DNA of 64,000 nucleotides from the NCBI GenBank assembly GCA_019694165.1, contig JAIBCL010000017.1, positions 1 to 64,000 on the forward strand. The letters are read 5' to 3'. The translations under genes and the position numbers were made by a program. Source of the DNA: Verrucomicrobiaceae bacterium (GTDB lineage Bacteria > Verrucomicrobiota > Verrucomicrobiia > Verrucomicrobiales > Verrucomicrobiaceae). Under the pieces are notes generated by a model that made no database searches, had not been told where the DNA came from, and saw only the letters and a list, made by a program, of their open reading frames with translations. Shown one piece after another: positions 1 to 8,562 of the stretch (position 1 is its first letter; every line of letters starts with the position of its first letter).

Positions 1-46
1 GCGCCACGCTTGAGGATGTTCGGGGGTGCCTCCGTCTTGTCACTGT

Positions 47-70
47 GGGTCATAGCCTCTGCTATGACCC
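47..70. repeat. 10-bp perfect inverted repeat (hairpin)
   Basis: GGGTCATAGC (47-56) and GCTATGACCC (61-70) are perfectly complementary around the loop CTCT. No T-run follows on either strand, so it is not a classical intrinsic terminator. It lies about 75 bp outside the left 153-bp repeat. I see no gene in the first 140 bases. Confidence 0.6.
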
Positions 71-144
71 AATGGGATCGCCTTTCATAGCTCGTTCACA
101 TGGCGCTTGAGGTGACGCTTACGCTCACCCTGCACCCCTCCAGC

Positions 145-297
145 CTGTCAGCGTCCCGCCCCACCGGTCACGGTCACCTCGTTGAGATCGAAGGCGTCGA
201 GCGCACCTGCCGCCGTCGCCACGATGACGATCTTGCCGACGTGCTGGATCGTATCCGCCCACGAGAAACCGGTGGCCGACTTGCGCCAGCCGGCCCG
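145..297. repeat. 153-bp direct repeat, left copy
   Basis: This copy matches 2167-2319 in the same orientation with only two substitutions seen. It covers the last 49 codons and stop of the glycosidase-like gene at 2170-4161. The two copies flank the 553-aa gene at 385-2046. Both edges are sharp: sequence diverges at once before 145/2167 and after 297/2319. Confidence 0.95.
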
Positions 298-357
298 ATC
301 AACGATGTTGGAGAGCACAGCCCCTAAGTCGGTCGAAAACTCGAACTGATGCCACAA
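148..357 (-). pseudogene. 3'-end remnant of the secreted glycosidase-like gene
   Basis: The last 49 codons duplicate the C-terminus of the protein encoded at 2170-4161 (ending EVTVTGGAGR), with two conservative changes. The first 20 codons of the open frame are unrelated sequence picked up at the junction, so this is a fragment and not a gene of its own. It records a rearrangement that copied the 3' end of the host gene to the far side of the inserted 553-aa gene. Confidence 0.85.
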
Positions 358-384
358 ATTGACCCCGCCTGATGCGAAGCCGGT

Positions 385-2046
385 CTACTGATCGAAAACA
401 TAGCTTTCGCAAGAAGGGTCCGTTAACTCGGTTTTCCAAATGTCAAACTGCTGCCGCGCAAATGCGATACGATTAGCCGTAGAAATTTGGCCGTCAGACT
501 CCTGCAACAAGGCTGCGACGTCGCCAAAATCCACTTCACTGCGTTCGCACGCCGATCGCAATCTATCCACGGTCTCTGCCGATCTATTACGACAGGACAG
601 GCTCATGACTGAAGTTTCTGCAACAAGTTGCTTTAGCCTGTCCAATGGTACAGGACTGTTCGAAATGCCTCTCGACAACAATGCCTCCCGGACCAGCCAC
701 GCAAGTTCGTCGGCAAAATGAGAAAAACCGGCGCCGTCATTCGGATCCCTCATACACGCAACCAGATACGCCTCAGCTGCATTCCTATGCTGTTCGGCAT
801 TATGAAGCTCATTTCCGAACCATATTGCAGACGTATCATCAGATGACGGCATGACCGCTGCTTTGCGGAAGAACGTCATGGCTTCGGCAAATTTTCCGGC
901 TTTCTGGAGAACACGAGCGTAGTTTCGCGTCAGCAGGCAACTGTTCGACTCGCGTGGGCGTAGCGGTTCGATCAATCTCAATGCTTCGTCATGCATCCCA
1001 TCCTGATGATATGCGTCAAACATGACACCCAGCGTCGCCAGGTCAGTTTTTGAAAGGGGGCGCTGGAAAGTGATGCTGGCTCCATCAACTTCGATCCCTA
1101 GAAATCTCAAGAACTCTGACCTCGCTTTGGCACGTTGCTTCGGATTGTCTGCGTGTGCGAGTGTTTGAAGGCGGAGCATCACGAGCTCCCTGTTCTCAGG
1201 AAAGAGTTTGAGTGCATGATCCAGCAGCGCCTCGGTTACCGGCGGCAAATCGAGCATCTCGGCACTCTGAAACAACCGCATCAACTGCCTCATAGTCGGC
1301 CTGGCAACACGAAGCTGTAGAATAGCAGCTATCTTTTCAAGGAATAGGCTGCTATTCCCCCCTTGGGCAGCTTTTTCTGCTTCATCAACCAGTGTTGACG
1401 GCAAATTTCCTTCTTTTGCTTCTTTCTGGGCTTCCAAAATCACGCTCAAGGGATCGATGGTCGACTCTTCGTTTGTCGTCCCATACCTATCTTCGTAGTC
1501 CTTCAGCCGCCGACGACAGGTCTGAAGTTCTGATCGCAGCTTCCCCTCTTCGGATCCAAGACTGCTATCGAGAACATTCATTGGCAGTGATGGCAGCCAA
1601 TCATGGACCATGTTATCCCGCGTGTCGATATGCCCGCCCTCCATCTCCTTGATGTACTGGTCCATTTCACGCGTGAGAGCTCCCATGCCCTTGATGTCGG
1701 CGCAAAATCGTAAGACACGATAAGTAGTGATATCGAATGGTATCGGGTCGCCTCGCGACTCGTCGAGAAGCATGATCGTCCCTTTGCCTCTTAGGGCATG
1801 TCTGACGCCCAATTCGTAAAACACATTGGGATTCAATCCTGTCAGATCAGCTACAACAAGATCCGCCTGGGCCAATGGAAGGATGATGTCCTTTGATATC
1901 GATCCTCCGCCCTTGAGATCATCGGCGCGCTTAACATCATAGCCATGCTTCTCAACGGTCGGCTTGATCAAGTTTTCAAAAACCGCTCGAAAGTGCTCAA
2001 ACTCTGGCCCGCTCTTGATAGGCATTATGACGAAGCACTTTTTCAT
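385..2046 (-). CDS. Nucleoside-deoxyribosyltransferase/TIR-like protein with TPR-like C-terminus
   Basis: The 553-aa protein opens with KKCFVIMPIKS and at about residues 85-105 has VVADLTGLNPNVFYELGVRHA, the pattern of the nucleoside 2-deoxyribosyltransferase/TIR-like alpha-beta fold that is common in bacterial NAD- or nucleotide-cleaving effectors. Residues 230-500 are helical and TPR-like (for example LLDHALKLFPENRELVMLRL and NYARVLQKAGKFAEAMTFFRKA), suggesting a protein-binding or sensing region. A role as a stand-alone abortive-infection effector is inference; no enzymatic activity can be read from sequence. Base composition is visibly lower in GC than the neighbours. The gene is wedged between two copies of a 153-bp direct repeat, so it is probably a recent acquisition. 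No good ribosome binding site is visible. Confidence 0.75.
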   Translation of the reverse strand: MKKCFVIMPIKSGPEFEHFRAVFENLIKPTVEKHGYDVKRADDLKGGGSISKDIILPLAQADLVVADLTGLNPNVFYELGVRHALRGKGTIMLLDESRGDPIPFDITTYRVLRFCADIKGMGALTREMDQYIKEMEGGHIDTRDNMVHDWLPSLPMNVLDSSLGSEEGKLRSELQTCRRRLKDYEDRYGTTNEESTIDPLSVILEAQKEAKEGNLPSTLVDEAEKAAQGGNSSLFLEKIAAILQLRVARPTMRQLMRLFQSAEMLDLPPVTEALLDHALKLFPENRELVMLRLQTLAHADNPKQRAKARSEFLRFLGIEVDGASITFQRPLSKTDLATLGVMFDAYHQDGMHDEALRLIEPLRPRESNSCLLTRNYARVLQKAGKFAEAMTFFRKAAVMPSSDDTSAIWFGNELHNAEQHRNAAEAYLVACMRDPNDGAGFSHFADELAWLVREALLSRGISNSPVPLDRLKQLVAETSVMSLSCRNRSAETVDRLRSACERSEVDFGDVAALLQESDGQISTANRIAFARQQFDIWKTELTDPSCESYVFDQ

Positions 2047-2113
2047 GAGGAAGGGAGAAAATAATGGTTGTCGATGGAAGACCGAACGATTGAGCGATTC
2101 TGGCGTGAGACCG

Positions 2114-2134
2114 GCCGATTGTCATCGGCTTTTT
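2114..2134 (+). terminator. Intrinsic-terminator-like hairpin
   Basis: GCCGAT (2114-2119), loop TGTC, ATCGGC (2124-2129), then TTTTT (2130-2134). It points rightwards, towards the convergent end of the glycosidase-like gene, and lies within the inserted segment. No plus-strand gene is obvious upstream, so its use is uncertain. Confidence 0.4.
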
Positions 2135-2166
2135 GCGTGATCATCTTACATAATTTCGACGGAGTG

Positions 2167-2319
2167 CTGTCAGCGTCCCGCCCCACCGGTCACGGTCACC
2201 TCGTCGAGATCGAAGGCGTCGAGCGCACCTGCCGCCGTCGGCACGATGACGATCTTGCCGACGTGCTGGATCGTATCCGCCCACGAGAAACCGGTGGCCG
2301 ACTTGCGCCAGCCGGCCCG
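2167..2319. repeat. 153-bp direct repeat, right copy
   Basis: This is the native copy, forming the 3' end of the intact glycosidase-like gene. It starts 3 bp beyond the stop codon at 2170-2172. See 145-297 for the duplicate. Confidence 0.95.
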
Positions 2320-4161
2320 CGTGGCCTCCTCATCGCTCCAGTCGTAACGCAGCTCGGCGGTGGCGGCGCGCCACTCGTGATCGAAGGCAATGCCGGTCTC
2401 GAAGTGCCATGGCGCGATGTCACCGGCGAAAATTTCGATCTGAACCTTGCCGCCCGGCCTGGCGGCGCGCACCTGGCAGGAAATGGTCGCCTCCTTGCCG
2501 CCAAAGAGATGCGACCAGTCACCGGCGATCTTCTCATCGCCCACGGCCGAACTCGCAATCGGCAGCGCACGCCCTTTGCGCGACACCGTGACGTGCCCCC
2601 CTTTCGCTCCGCCGTCCGGATGATGCGTGACTTGATCGACGCCCGTCCACTTCTCCACATCGGCATCGAATGTGAAGGCACGTGCGGCCACGGGCGCGGC
2701 CCGTCGGTGCGGATTCTTCAGCGGACTGATCTTCTCCGGCATGGTCTCGTCCGCGGGATCGAGTCCGCTGATGCTCCAGAGCGTGGCGTTAGTCAGTTCG
2801 AATTGCAGATGAACGTCGCGCCCTCCGTGCGCGGCAAGCCCGCGGCCCTTCCATTTCACCTCGAAGCTGGTGACGTCCGCGGTGATGGGCTCCGCCTCGT
2901 CGATGCCCACGGCAATGTCGTCGAGAGCGGCGATGCGGATGCGACCGCCAGCCCCATCGGCCGTGATGCGCAACGGCTCACCGGTCACACGAAGCTTTGT
3001 GGTGAAGATCGTGGCGGGCTTCGCTTTGTCCGCGGGCGCGTAGCCGGCAAAGTGATCGAGCGGCAGCCGCGCGAGACAAGGCACGCAATCGCGCTTCCAG
3101 CCGGTGTGCGGGAAGTCGTCGCCACCGTAGAAAATGAGGTGCTGGCCGTCCTGCACGATCGGCGGTCCGGCCATGGCGTAAATGCATTCGCTGTCGCAGC
3201 AGCCTTTCCCACCGCGCGGGATGAAGGGCGTGCCAGGCATGAGGCGCTCCCATTTGATGGAGTCGGGACTCCAGGCCAGCTCGCAGTCCACGGTGCGACC
3301 GGCGCCGGGGTGGTACATCATCACCCAGGCCAGCCACACTCTTCCCCAGCGAAACGGCGTCATGCAATACGTCTGCGTCGCGCGGCCTTCAGCAATAGAC
3401 GAGCGCAGCACCATGCCGCCGCCGCGCCAGTTTAGAAAATCATCGCTCTCGAAGCGCGCCATCGTCCGCTCGCCGAGGTAGAGCTTTGTGAACCACAGGA
3501 ACTTCCCCGTGCGCTCGTCCCACAAGGCGTTGTTGTGCGTGTCGCCGTTTTGCGGGCCGAAGCCTTTCACATCGACCGCCGCACCCCAATGAATGCCGTC
3601 CGGCGAGAAACGGACCTGCGGCTTCCCAAGGCCGACGTCGGAGACCATCTTGTAGCGGCGCGCTGGATCGGTTTCGTGCCCGTCCTTCAAGACGCCGGCG
3701 TTCGGGCAGTCACGCGCGACGATGTTGGTGTCCGCGCTGCCGTCGAACTTGTGCAGGCCGAGCTTCGGCTTGTCCCAGCGGATGCCATCCTTCGACGTGG
3801 CGTAAAGCAGGTACCAACCCACTTCATGCACCGTGGACGGGCCGTCCATCTTTGCGATGGCCTCGTTGTCGGACAGCACGCATTTGTACCAGAGCTTGAA
3901 GACCTTCTCGCTCTCGTCCCACAGCACGTTCGGGTAGAGATTGTTCAGCGCGTTCTCCCACGGCTTGTCGGCTGAGAACAACGGATTCTCCGCCGCCTTG
4001 ACCGGCACACCGGGGACGAGCCGCGCGTTTTGTGCCGTGTGGATCACGCGCGGATCGAAGACGGCGAGCTGGTGCGCATCCGGCTTGAGGAGCGAAGGCT
4101 CCGCCGCAACGGAGATCGAGGCGATGCCGGACGCAGTGAGGGCGAGGATAACAGGGCGCAT
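2170..4161 (-). CDS. Secreted five-bladed beta-propeller glycoside-hydrolase-like protein
   Basis: I start at the methionine giving a clean signal peptide (MRPVILALTASGIASISVAA), residue 35 of the longest open frame; earlier methionines run into the divergent bactofilin promoter. The N-terminal two thirds has repeated blades of the form LWYKCVLSD, GWYLLYATSKDGIRW, RFSPDGIHW, LAWSPDSIKW and LIFYGGDDFPHTGW, typical of GH32/43/117-like five-bladed propellers acting on extracellular glycans. The C-terminal about 250 residues are a beta-rich domain resembling carbohydrate-binding modules. Substrate cannot be assigned. Cell location is probably periplasmic or exported. The 3' end is duplicated at 145-297. 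Confidence 0.8.
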   Translation of the reverse strand: MRPVILALTASGIASISVAAEPSLLKPDAHQLAVFDPRVIHTAQNARLVPGVPVKAAENPLFSADKPWENALNNLYPNVLWDESEKVFKLWYKCVLSDNEAIAKMDGPSTVHEVGWYLLYATSKDGIRWDKPKLGLHKFDGSADTNIVARDCPNAGVLKDGHETDPARRYKMVSDVGLGKPQVRFSPDGIHWGAAVDVKGFGPQNGDTHNNALWDERTGKFLWFTKLYLGERTMARFESDDFLNWRGGGMVLRSSIAEGRATQTYCMTPFRWGRVWLAWVMMYHPGAGRTVDCELAWSPDSIKWERLMPGTPFIPRGGKGCCDSECIYAMAGPPIVQDGQHLIFYGGDDFPHTGWKRDCVPCLARLPLDHFAGYAPADKAKPATIFTTKLRVTGEPLRITADGAGGRIRIAALDDIAVGIDEAEPITADVTSFEVKWKGRGLAAHGGRDVHLQFELTNATLWSISGLDPADETMPEKISPLKNPHRRAAPVAARAFTFDADVEKWTGVDQVTHHPDGGAKGGHVTVSRKGRALPIASSAVGDEKIAGDWSHLFGGKEATISCQVRAARPGGKVQIEIFAGDIAPWHFETGIAFDHEWRAATAELRYDWSDEEATRAGWRKSATGFSWADTIQHVGKIVIVPTAAGALDAFDLDEVTVTGGAGR

Positions 4162-4264
4162 GAGCGCCGAAGAAAGCCGGTGAACGCAGCACATCAAGAA
4201 CTTGAGGACCGCCGCGGCGGTACGACAGGAGAACATCTTGCCAGAAAAGGGAACCGGTGCCACG

Positions 4265-4642
4265 ATGCAGTCCGCTCAATCCACCGCACACCCACTCCTC
4301 GATATGAACACACTGGACAAAGACGTCGTGATCAAAGGCTCCATCAGCTTCGGACAGCAGCTCATGCTGGACGGAACCGTCGAGGGAGACATCGCCTCGG
4401 CGGGCACCGCCACCATCGGCGAGAGCGCCTTGGTGAAGGGCACGGTCAAGACGGGTGCTGCCGTGATTTTCGGCAGAGTGGAAGGCAACATCGTCGTGCA
4501 AGGTCGCTGCGAGGTGAAATCCACGGCCACCATCATCGGGGACATCACCGCCGCCTCCTTCCAGCTTGAGGAAGGCGCCACCTTCCAAGGCCGCTCCCGA
4601 GTCGGGAAGGCCGCAGTGGCTGCCGCCGGACCTGCGAAGTGA
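4265..4642 (+). CDS. Bactofilin (polymer-forming cytoskeletal protein)
   Basis: The 125-aa protein has the right-handed beta-helix repeat pattern of bactofilins (DUF583): a short unstructured N-terminus, then a core rich in VIKGSISFGQ, DGTVEGDI, ALVKGTVKTG, GRVEGNIVVQG and STATIIGDI, then a short Ala-rich tail. Bactofilins self-assemble without nucleotide and scaffold cell-shape or wall enzymes at the inner membrane. The start at 4265 follows a GGGA motif about 10 bases upstream; a longer frame from 4202 adds 21 residues unlike the family. It is divergent from the glycosidase-like gene. Confidence 0.93.
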   Translation: MQSAQSTAHPLLDMNTLDKDVVIKGSISFGQQLMLDGTVEGDIASAGTATIGESALVKGTVKTGAAVIFGRVEGNIVVQGRCEVKSTATIIGDITAASFQLEEGATFQGRSRVGKAAVAAAGPAK

Positions 4643-4846
4643 CCGGGGCGGAACACCGACATTGATCGCACCGCACACCCGCACCACTGCGAAGCGGCGG
4701 GCCTGCTCAGCAGGCTCAACGTGCCTTCGTAAACGCCGCCTTGATCCTACGCGCCACTTGCTCCGCGAGGTGGCAATGGCCCCGACCATTCACCAACGCC
4801 GGCGCTGACGAGTCCGGCCAGTCGGTTCTGACTGATCTGGTGCGGC

Positions 4847-5152
4847 TCAACGGCGACTCGAACTGTGGTTCGCAGGCATCACGCACGAATCCAGTCCAGT
4901 GAACAGGTAGTTTCCTGCCGGGGCAAGGCTTGGGTTGTCATGCGCGAGGGGATTGCGGCCAATCCATTCAACGATCACCTGTGATGACCCCAGAAGTCCT
5001 TCGCGATTCACCCAATCGAGAAACCGCTGGTCGAGTCCCAAATGTTCCCTTGTGTCTCCGAGCATCACGATTCGCGCCCGTTCGACGGCCTCGTGCAATC
5101 GAACCACAACGATATCGCCCAATTTTGCCGGAGAACCGTCGTGGTGCTGCAT
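4847..5152 (-). CDS. Small hypothetical protein (about 101 aa)
   Basis: The frame beginning MQHHDGSPAKLGDIVVVRL reads as a genuine soluble protein: balanced composition, alternating hydrophobics (ARIVMLGDT, QVIVEWIGRNP) and a conserved-looking C-terminal block (NPSLAPAGNYLFTGLDSCV). The opening GD-VVV strand resembles small SH3/barrel-like domains, but I do not recognise a family. A start 57 bases upstream is possible. No opposite-strand frame looks better. The preceding 204 bases (4643-4846) hold no gene I can support. Confidence 0.55.
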   Translation of the reverse strand: MQHHDGSPAKLGDIVVVRLHEAVERARIVMLGDTREHLGLDQRFLDWVNREGLLGSSQVIVEWIGRNPLAHDNPSLAPAGNYLFTGLDSCVMPANHSSSRR

Positions 5153-5227
5153 GAGTAGCCGACGTCTAATGTGTTTTCGTGAACGTGCGAGCATGGAATA
5201 CGCGTTCATACGTCATCGATTCCAACC

Positions 5228-6733
5228 ATGCTCCGCTCTCTCTTAGCTGCATTCCTCCTGGCTCCAGGCTCCATGCTCTTCGCCTCGACCTCCCCGAACA
5301 TCGTGATCATTTACTTCGATGATCTCGGCTACGGGGATCCGGGTTGCTACGGCTCGAAGCACATCGCGACGCCGAACATCGACCGCATTGCGAGCGAAGG
5401 TTTGCGATTCACCAGCGGCTATGCGCCTTCGGCGACGTGCACGCCTTCGCGGTATGCGATGATGACGGGCGAGTATGCGTGGCGGCAGAAGGGGACGGGT
5501 GTTTTGCCGGGCAATGCGGCGCTGATCATCAAGCCGGGACGCACGACGATGGCGTCGATCATGCAGAAGGCGGGCTATCGCACATGCGTCGTCGGCAAAT
5601 GGCATCTCGGTCTCGGCGAAGGGAGCATCGACTGGAACGGCGGGATCAAGCCGGGGCCGAATGCGGTGGGCTTTGACGAGTCGTTCATCATGGCGGCGAC
5701 GGGTGACCGCGTGCCGTGTGTATTCGTGCGCGACGGACGCGTGGTCGGCCTCGATCCGAAGGACCCGATCGAAGTGAGCTACGGCAAGCCGATCCCCGGC
5801 GTGCTCACGGGGAAGGATCATCCCGAGCTGCTGCGCATGAAGCCGAGCCACGGACACGACAACAGCATCGTCAATGGCATCAGCCGCATCGGTTTCATGA
5901 AGGGCGGCACGTCGGCACTGTGGAAGGACGAGGACATGGCGGACACCTTCACCGGCGAGGCGGTGAAGTTCATCGAGCGCAGCAAGGACAAGCCCTTCTT
6001 CCTCTACTTCGCGCTGCACGATCCGCATGTGCCGCGCGTGCCGCATCCGCGCTTCGTCGGCAAGACGAACCTCGGGCCGCGCGGCGACGCCATCGTGCAA
6101 GGCGACTGGGCGGCAGGCGAGATCATCAAGACACTGGACACGCTGAAGCTCTCCGACAACACGCTCGTCATCCTCAGCAGCGACAACGGCCCCGTCGTCG
6201 ATGACGGCTATCAAGATGACGCCGTGAAGCGTCTCGGCGATCACACACCCTGGGGACCGCTGCGCGGCGGCAAATACAGCAAGTTTGAAGCCGGCACGCG
6301 CGTGCCCTTCATCGTCCGCTGGCCCGGTCATGTGAAGCCCGGCACGAGCGAGGCCGTCGTTTGTCAGGTCGATTTTTGTGCGAGCTTCGCCTCGCTCACG
6401 GGACAATCGCTCGCGCAACAGGACGCACCCGACAGCTTCAACGTGCTGCCCGCTTTGCTCGGCGAGTCGAAAACCGGCCGCGATCACCTCATCGAGCACG
6501 CGAGCGGCCTCGCGATCCGACAGGGCCACTGGAAATACATCGAGCCGTCGAAAGGCCCGAAGAAAAGCGATCCGACCAACACCGAACTCGGCAACGACGC
6601 TCAGCCGCAACTCTACGATCTCGACACCGACATCGGCGAGAAGACCAACATCGCCGCGCAACACGCAGACGTGGTGACGAAGCTGCAGGCGATGCTGGAC
6701 AAGGTCCGCGCCGAAGGGCGGTCGCCACCTTGA
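5228..6733 (+). CDS. Secreted sulfatase (arylsulfatase family, Cys-type)
   Basis: The 501-aa protein has a signal peptide at about residues 1-20, then NIVIIYFDDLGYGD, whose aspartates (D31, D32) bind calcium. The sulfatase signature C71-T-P-S-R supplies the cysteine converted to formylglycine by an anaerobic or FGE-type maturase, and VGKWHLG follows at about 120. Further metal ligands are in ILSSDNGP near residue 320. It hydrolyses sulfate esters, probably from algal or mucin polysaccharides, in the periplasm or outside. Such genes are strongly expanded in Verrucomicrobiota and Planctomycetota. Length is normal for the family and the frame is intact. Confidence 0.95.
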   Translation: MLRSLLAAFLLAPGSMLFASTSPNIVIIYFDDLGYGDPGCYGSKHIATPNIDRIASEGLRFTSGYAPSATCTPSRYAMMTGEYAWRQKGTGVLPGNAALIIKPGRTTMASIMQKAGYRTCVVGKWHLGLGEGSIDWNGGIKPGPNAVGFDESFIMAATGDRVPCVFVRDGRVVGLDPKDPIEVSYGKPIPGVLTGKDHPELLRMKPSHGHDNSIVNGISRIGFMKGGTSALWKDEDMADTFTGEAVKFIERSKDKPFFLYFALHDPHVPRVPHPRFVGKTNLGPRGDAIVQGDWAAGEIIKTLDTLKLSDNTLVILSSDNGPVVDDGYQDDAVKRLGDHTPWGPLRGGKYSKFEAGTRVPFIVRWPGHVKPGTSEAVVCQVDFCASFASLTGQSLAQQDAPDSFNVLPALLGESKTGRDHLIEHASGLAIRQGHWKYIEPSKGPKKSDPTNTELGNDAQPQLYDLDTDIGEKTNIAAQHADVVTKLQAMLDKVRAEGRSPP

Positions 6734-6785
6734 CCGACGAATAGAGATGGATGCCGACGGCTCAAATTGTCGAGGATTTCGCACA

Positions 6786-7160
6786 ATGATGAATGCATCC
6801 AGCACCGGCCCCCTCCTTGTCCGTCATGAAGGACACACACCGCGCGAACGCAGCACCTGCGGCTGGCGTGACCGGCTCATCAGCCGCGAAGACGCCGCCC
6901 TGCATCCCGCCGCATGGGCGCATGCCGTGGACATCGACGGCGCGCGCCTGCATTATCACCGTCGCTCCACCGAACTTTACTACGTGCTCGACGGCAGCGG
7001 CACCGTCACCCTGGACGGCGTGGAGCACCCCGTCAGCAAAGGCTCGCTCGTCCACATCCCACCCGGCGTCGTACATGGCGCCCGCGGCCAGATGCGGGTG
7101 CTCGTCGTCGGCATTCCCGACATCGCCGAGGACGACTACTTCGAAGTGGCCGCGCCTTGA
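6786..7160 (+). CDS. Cupin-domain protein
   Basis: This is a single-domain cupin of about 124 aa. Motif 1 is visible as LHYHRRSTELYYVLDG, supplying two His and one Glu metal ligands, and motif 2 as HIPPGVVHGARG with the third His. These beta-barrel proteins bind small carbohydrates or act as isomerases/dioxygenases; the substrate is unknown. I start at the paired ATGs at 6786/6789. The gene follows the sulfatase by about 50 bases on the same strand and could be cotranscribed. It converges on the aminotransferase gene 5 bases downstream. Confidence 0.85.
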   Translation: MMNASSTGPLLVRHEGHTPRERSTCGWRDRLISREDAALHPAAWAHAVDIDGARLHYHRRSTELYYVLDGSGTVTLDGVEHPVSKGSLVHIPPGVVHGARGQMRVLVVGIPDIAEDDYFEVAAP

Positions 7161-7165
7161 GGCTG

Positions 7166-8503
7166 CTACGCCTTCCACGTCTCCGCATGTCGTGCGAAGG
7201 CCTTCGCGGCTTTTGCGAGTGCTTCGTCGATGTCGGCATCGGTGTGGGCGAGGCTGATGAACCAGAGGCCGCGTTCGATGGCGCGGACGCCTTCTTCGAG
7301 AAGGCAGCGGCGGAGGTGAGCCCAGCGCGGGGCGTCGTGGCGCTTCACGTAGTCGCGGTAGTCGCGGATCGCGCCACCTTCGGCTCCGGGCTTCAACATC
7401 GCGCAATGAAACACGAGTCCGGGACCTTGCGGACGCAGCGGGATGTCGTGCTTCTGAGCGAGTTCGGTGAGGCCGACCATGAGGCGGTTGCCGAGGCCGA
7501 TCATCGTGCCGGGATGTTTGTCGCCGAGCGCGATGACTTGATCGAGGGACCACTTCGCGGCGGCGAGGCAAAGCGGATTCGCATTGAGCGTGCCGGCGTG
7601 GACGACTTCGCCGCTGATGATCTTTTTGAAGGACGACTCCTTGCCAACAAGCGCACCGAATGGCGTGCCACCACCGACGGCCTTGCCGAGAATGGTGAGG
7701 TCGGGCACGAAGCCGAGATGCGTCTGCGCGCAGCCCGCGCCGAAGCGGAAGCCCGTGATCGTTTCGTCGGCGATCATGAGCATGCCGTCGCGATCACACA
7801 GATCGCGGATGGTGGAGATCAGGCCGGGCACGGGCTCGATGCAGCCGGTGTTGCAGAGCACCGGCTCGAAGATGATGGCGGCGATCTGCCCGCGATGTTC
7901 ATCGACGCGGCGGCGGAGATGCTCGGGATCGTTCCAGCGCGCGACGACGAAATTGCCAAGCACCTCGGGAATCACGCCCTGGCTCGGATGCAACGGCGCG
8001 GGGTTCTCATCGCTGCCCCATTTGTCAGCGGGCGGCGCAAAACCGACGAGTCCTTCATCCGACCAGCCGTGATAGTGGCCTTCGAATTTCAAAATCAGCG
8101 GCCGACCCGTGTGAGCACGCGCGAGCCGCAGCGCGGACATCACGACCTCGGTGGCGGAGTTGTTGAAGCGCACACGCTCAGCGCCGGGGATCATCTTTTG
8201 CAGCCGCTCGGCCACATCGATCTCCAGCTCCGACTGCGCAGCCCAGTGCGTGCCTTTGCGAGCTTGGTCGGCGATCGCATTTGCCATGCCGGGCGGCGCG
8301 TGGCCGTAGAGGATCGCGCCCTGGCCGATCTGGAAGTCGATGTATTCGTTGCCATCGACATCGAAGAGCCGCGAGCCATTGCCGTGATCAAAATAGAGCG
8401 GCACGGGCAGCTCCATCTTGCGGATGCCGCTGTTCACGCCGCCGGCGATGCTGCGCTGGGCGCGCTCGAAAAGGGCGCGGGATTTGGGAAAGTCGTAAGC
8501 CAT
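7166..8503 (-). CDS. Class III aminotransferase, glutamate-1-semialdehyde-aminomutase-like
   Basis: The 445-aa PLP enzyme shows the class III pattern: AGGVNSGIRK near residue 20, NSATEVVMSALRLAR at about 115, FEGHYHGWSD at about 140, the cofactor aspartate in LMIADETITGFR (D246), and the Schiff-base lysine K274 in LTILGKAVGGGTPFG. The arrangement matches HemL and its paralogs. Because it sits away from tetrapyrrole genes and differs from HemL around the active-site loop, I call it HemL-like and not hemL. It probably acts on an amino or keto acid in the cytoplasm. Confidence 0.85.
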   Translation of the reverse strand: MAYDFPKSRALFERAQRSIAGGVNSGIRKMELPVPLYFDHGNGSRLFDVDGNEYIDFQIGQGAILYGHAPPGMANAIADQARKGTHWAAQSELEIDVAERLQKMIPGAERVRFNNSATEVVMSALRLARAHTGRPLILKFEGHYHGWSDEGLVGFAPPADKWGSDENPAPLHPSQGVIPEVLGNFVVARWNDPEHLRRRVDEHRGQIAAIIFEPVLCNTGCIEPVPGLISTIRDLCDRDGMLMIADETITGFRFGAGCAQTHLGFVPDLTILGKAVGGGTPFGALVGKESSFKKIISGEVVHAGTLNANPLCLAAAKWSLDQVIALGDKHPGTMIGLGNRLMVGLTELAQKHDIPLRPQGPGLVFHCAMLKPGAEGGAIRDYRDYVKRHDAPRWAHLRRCLLEEGVRAIERGLWFISLAHTDADIDEALAKAAKAFARHAETWKA

Positions 8504-8562
8504 GAGTCAATGCCAAACGTGCTGTGCCGCGGCGCTCTCGCACCGACCTGTGAATCCACACC

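Noticed and set aside
45-384. Insertion sequence responsible for the 153-bp duplication
   Set aside because: No transposase frame and no terminal inverted repeats at the repeat boundaries; the lone hairpin at 47-70 lies outside.
2068-3435. 455-codon plus-strand frame
   Set aside because: It is antisense to the glycosidase-like gene, rich in R, A, G and H, with no domain; its start runs through the inserted segment and repeat. Shadow of high-GC coding DNA.
4716-4846. Possible 3' end of a minus-strand hydrolase (…NGRGHCHLAEQVARRIKAAF…)
   Set aside because: About 40 codons look protein-like, but no upstream domain, start or conserved catalytic context is present; too short to support.
5243-6805. 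520-codon minus-strand frame opposite the sulfatase
   Set aside because: Composition is dominated by R, A, H and D, as expected for the antisense of a high-GC gene; the sulfatase has full catalytic motifs on the other strand.
7166-8503. Naming the aminotransferase hemL
   Set aside because: It has the HemL-type fold and lysine, but several class III relatives share these; no heme genes nearby and no decisive residue visible.
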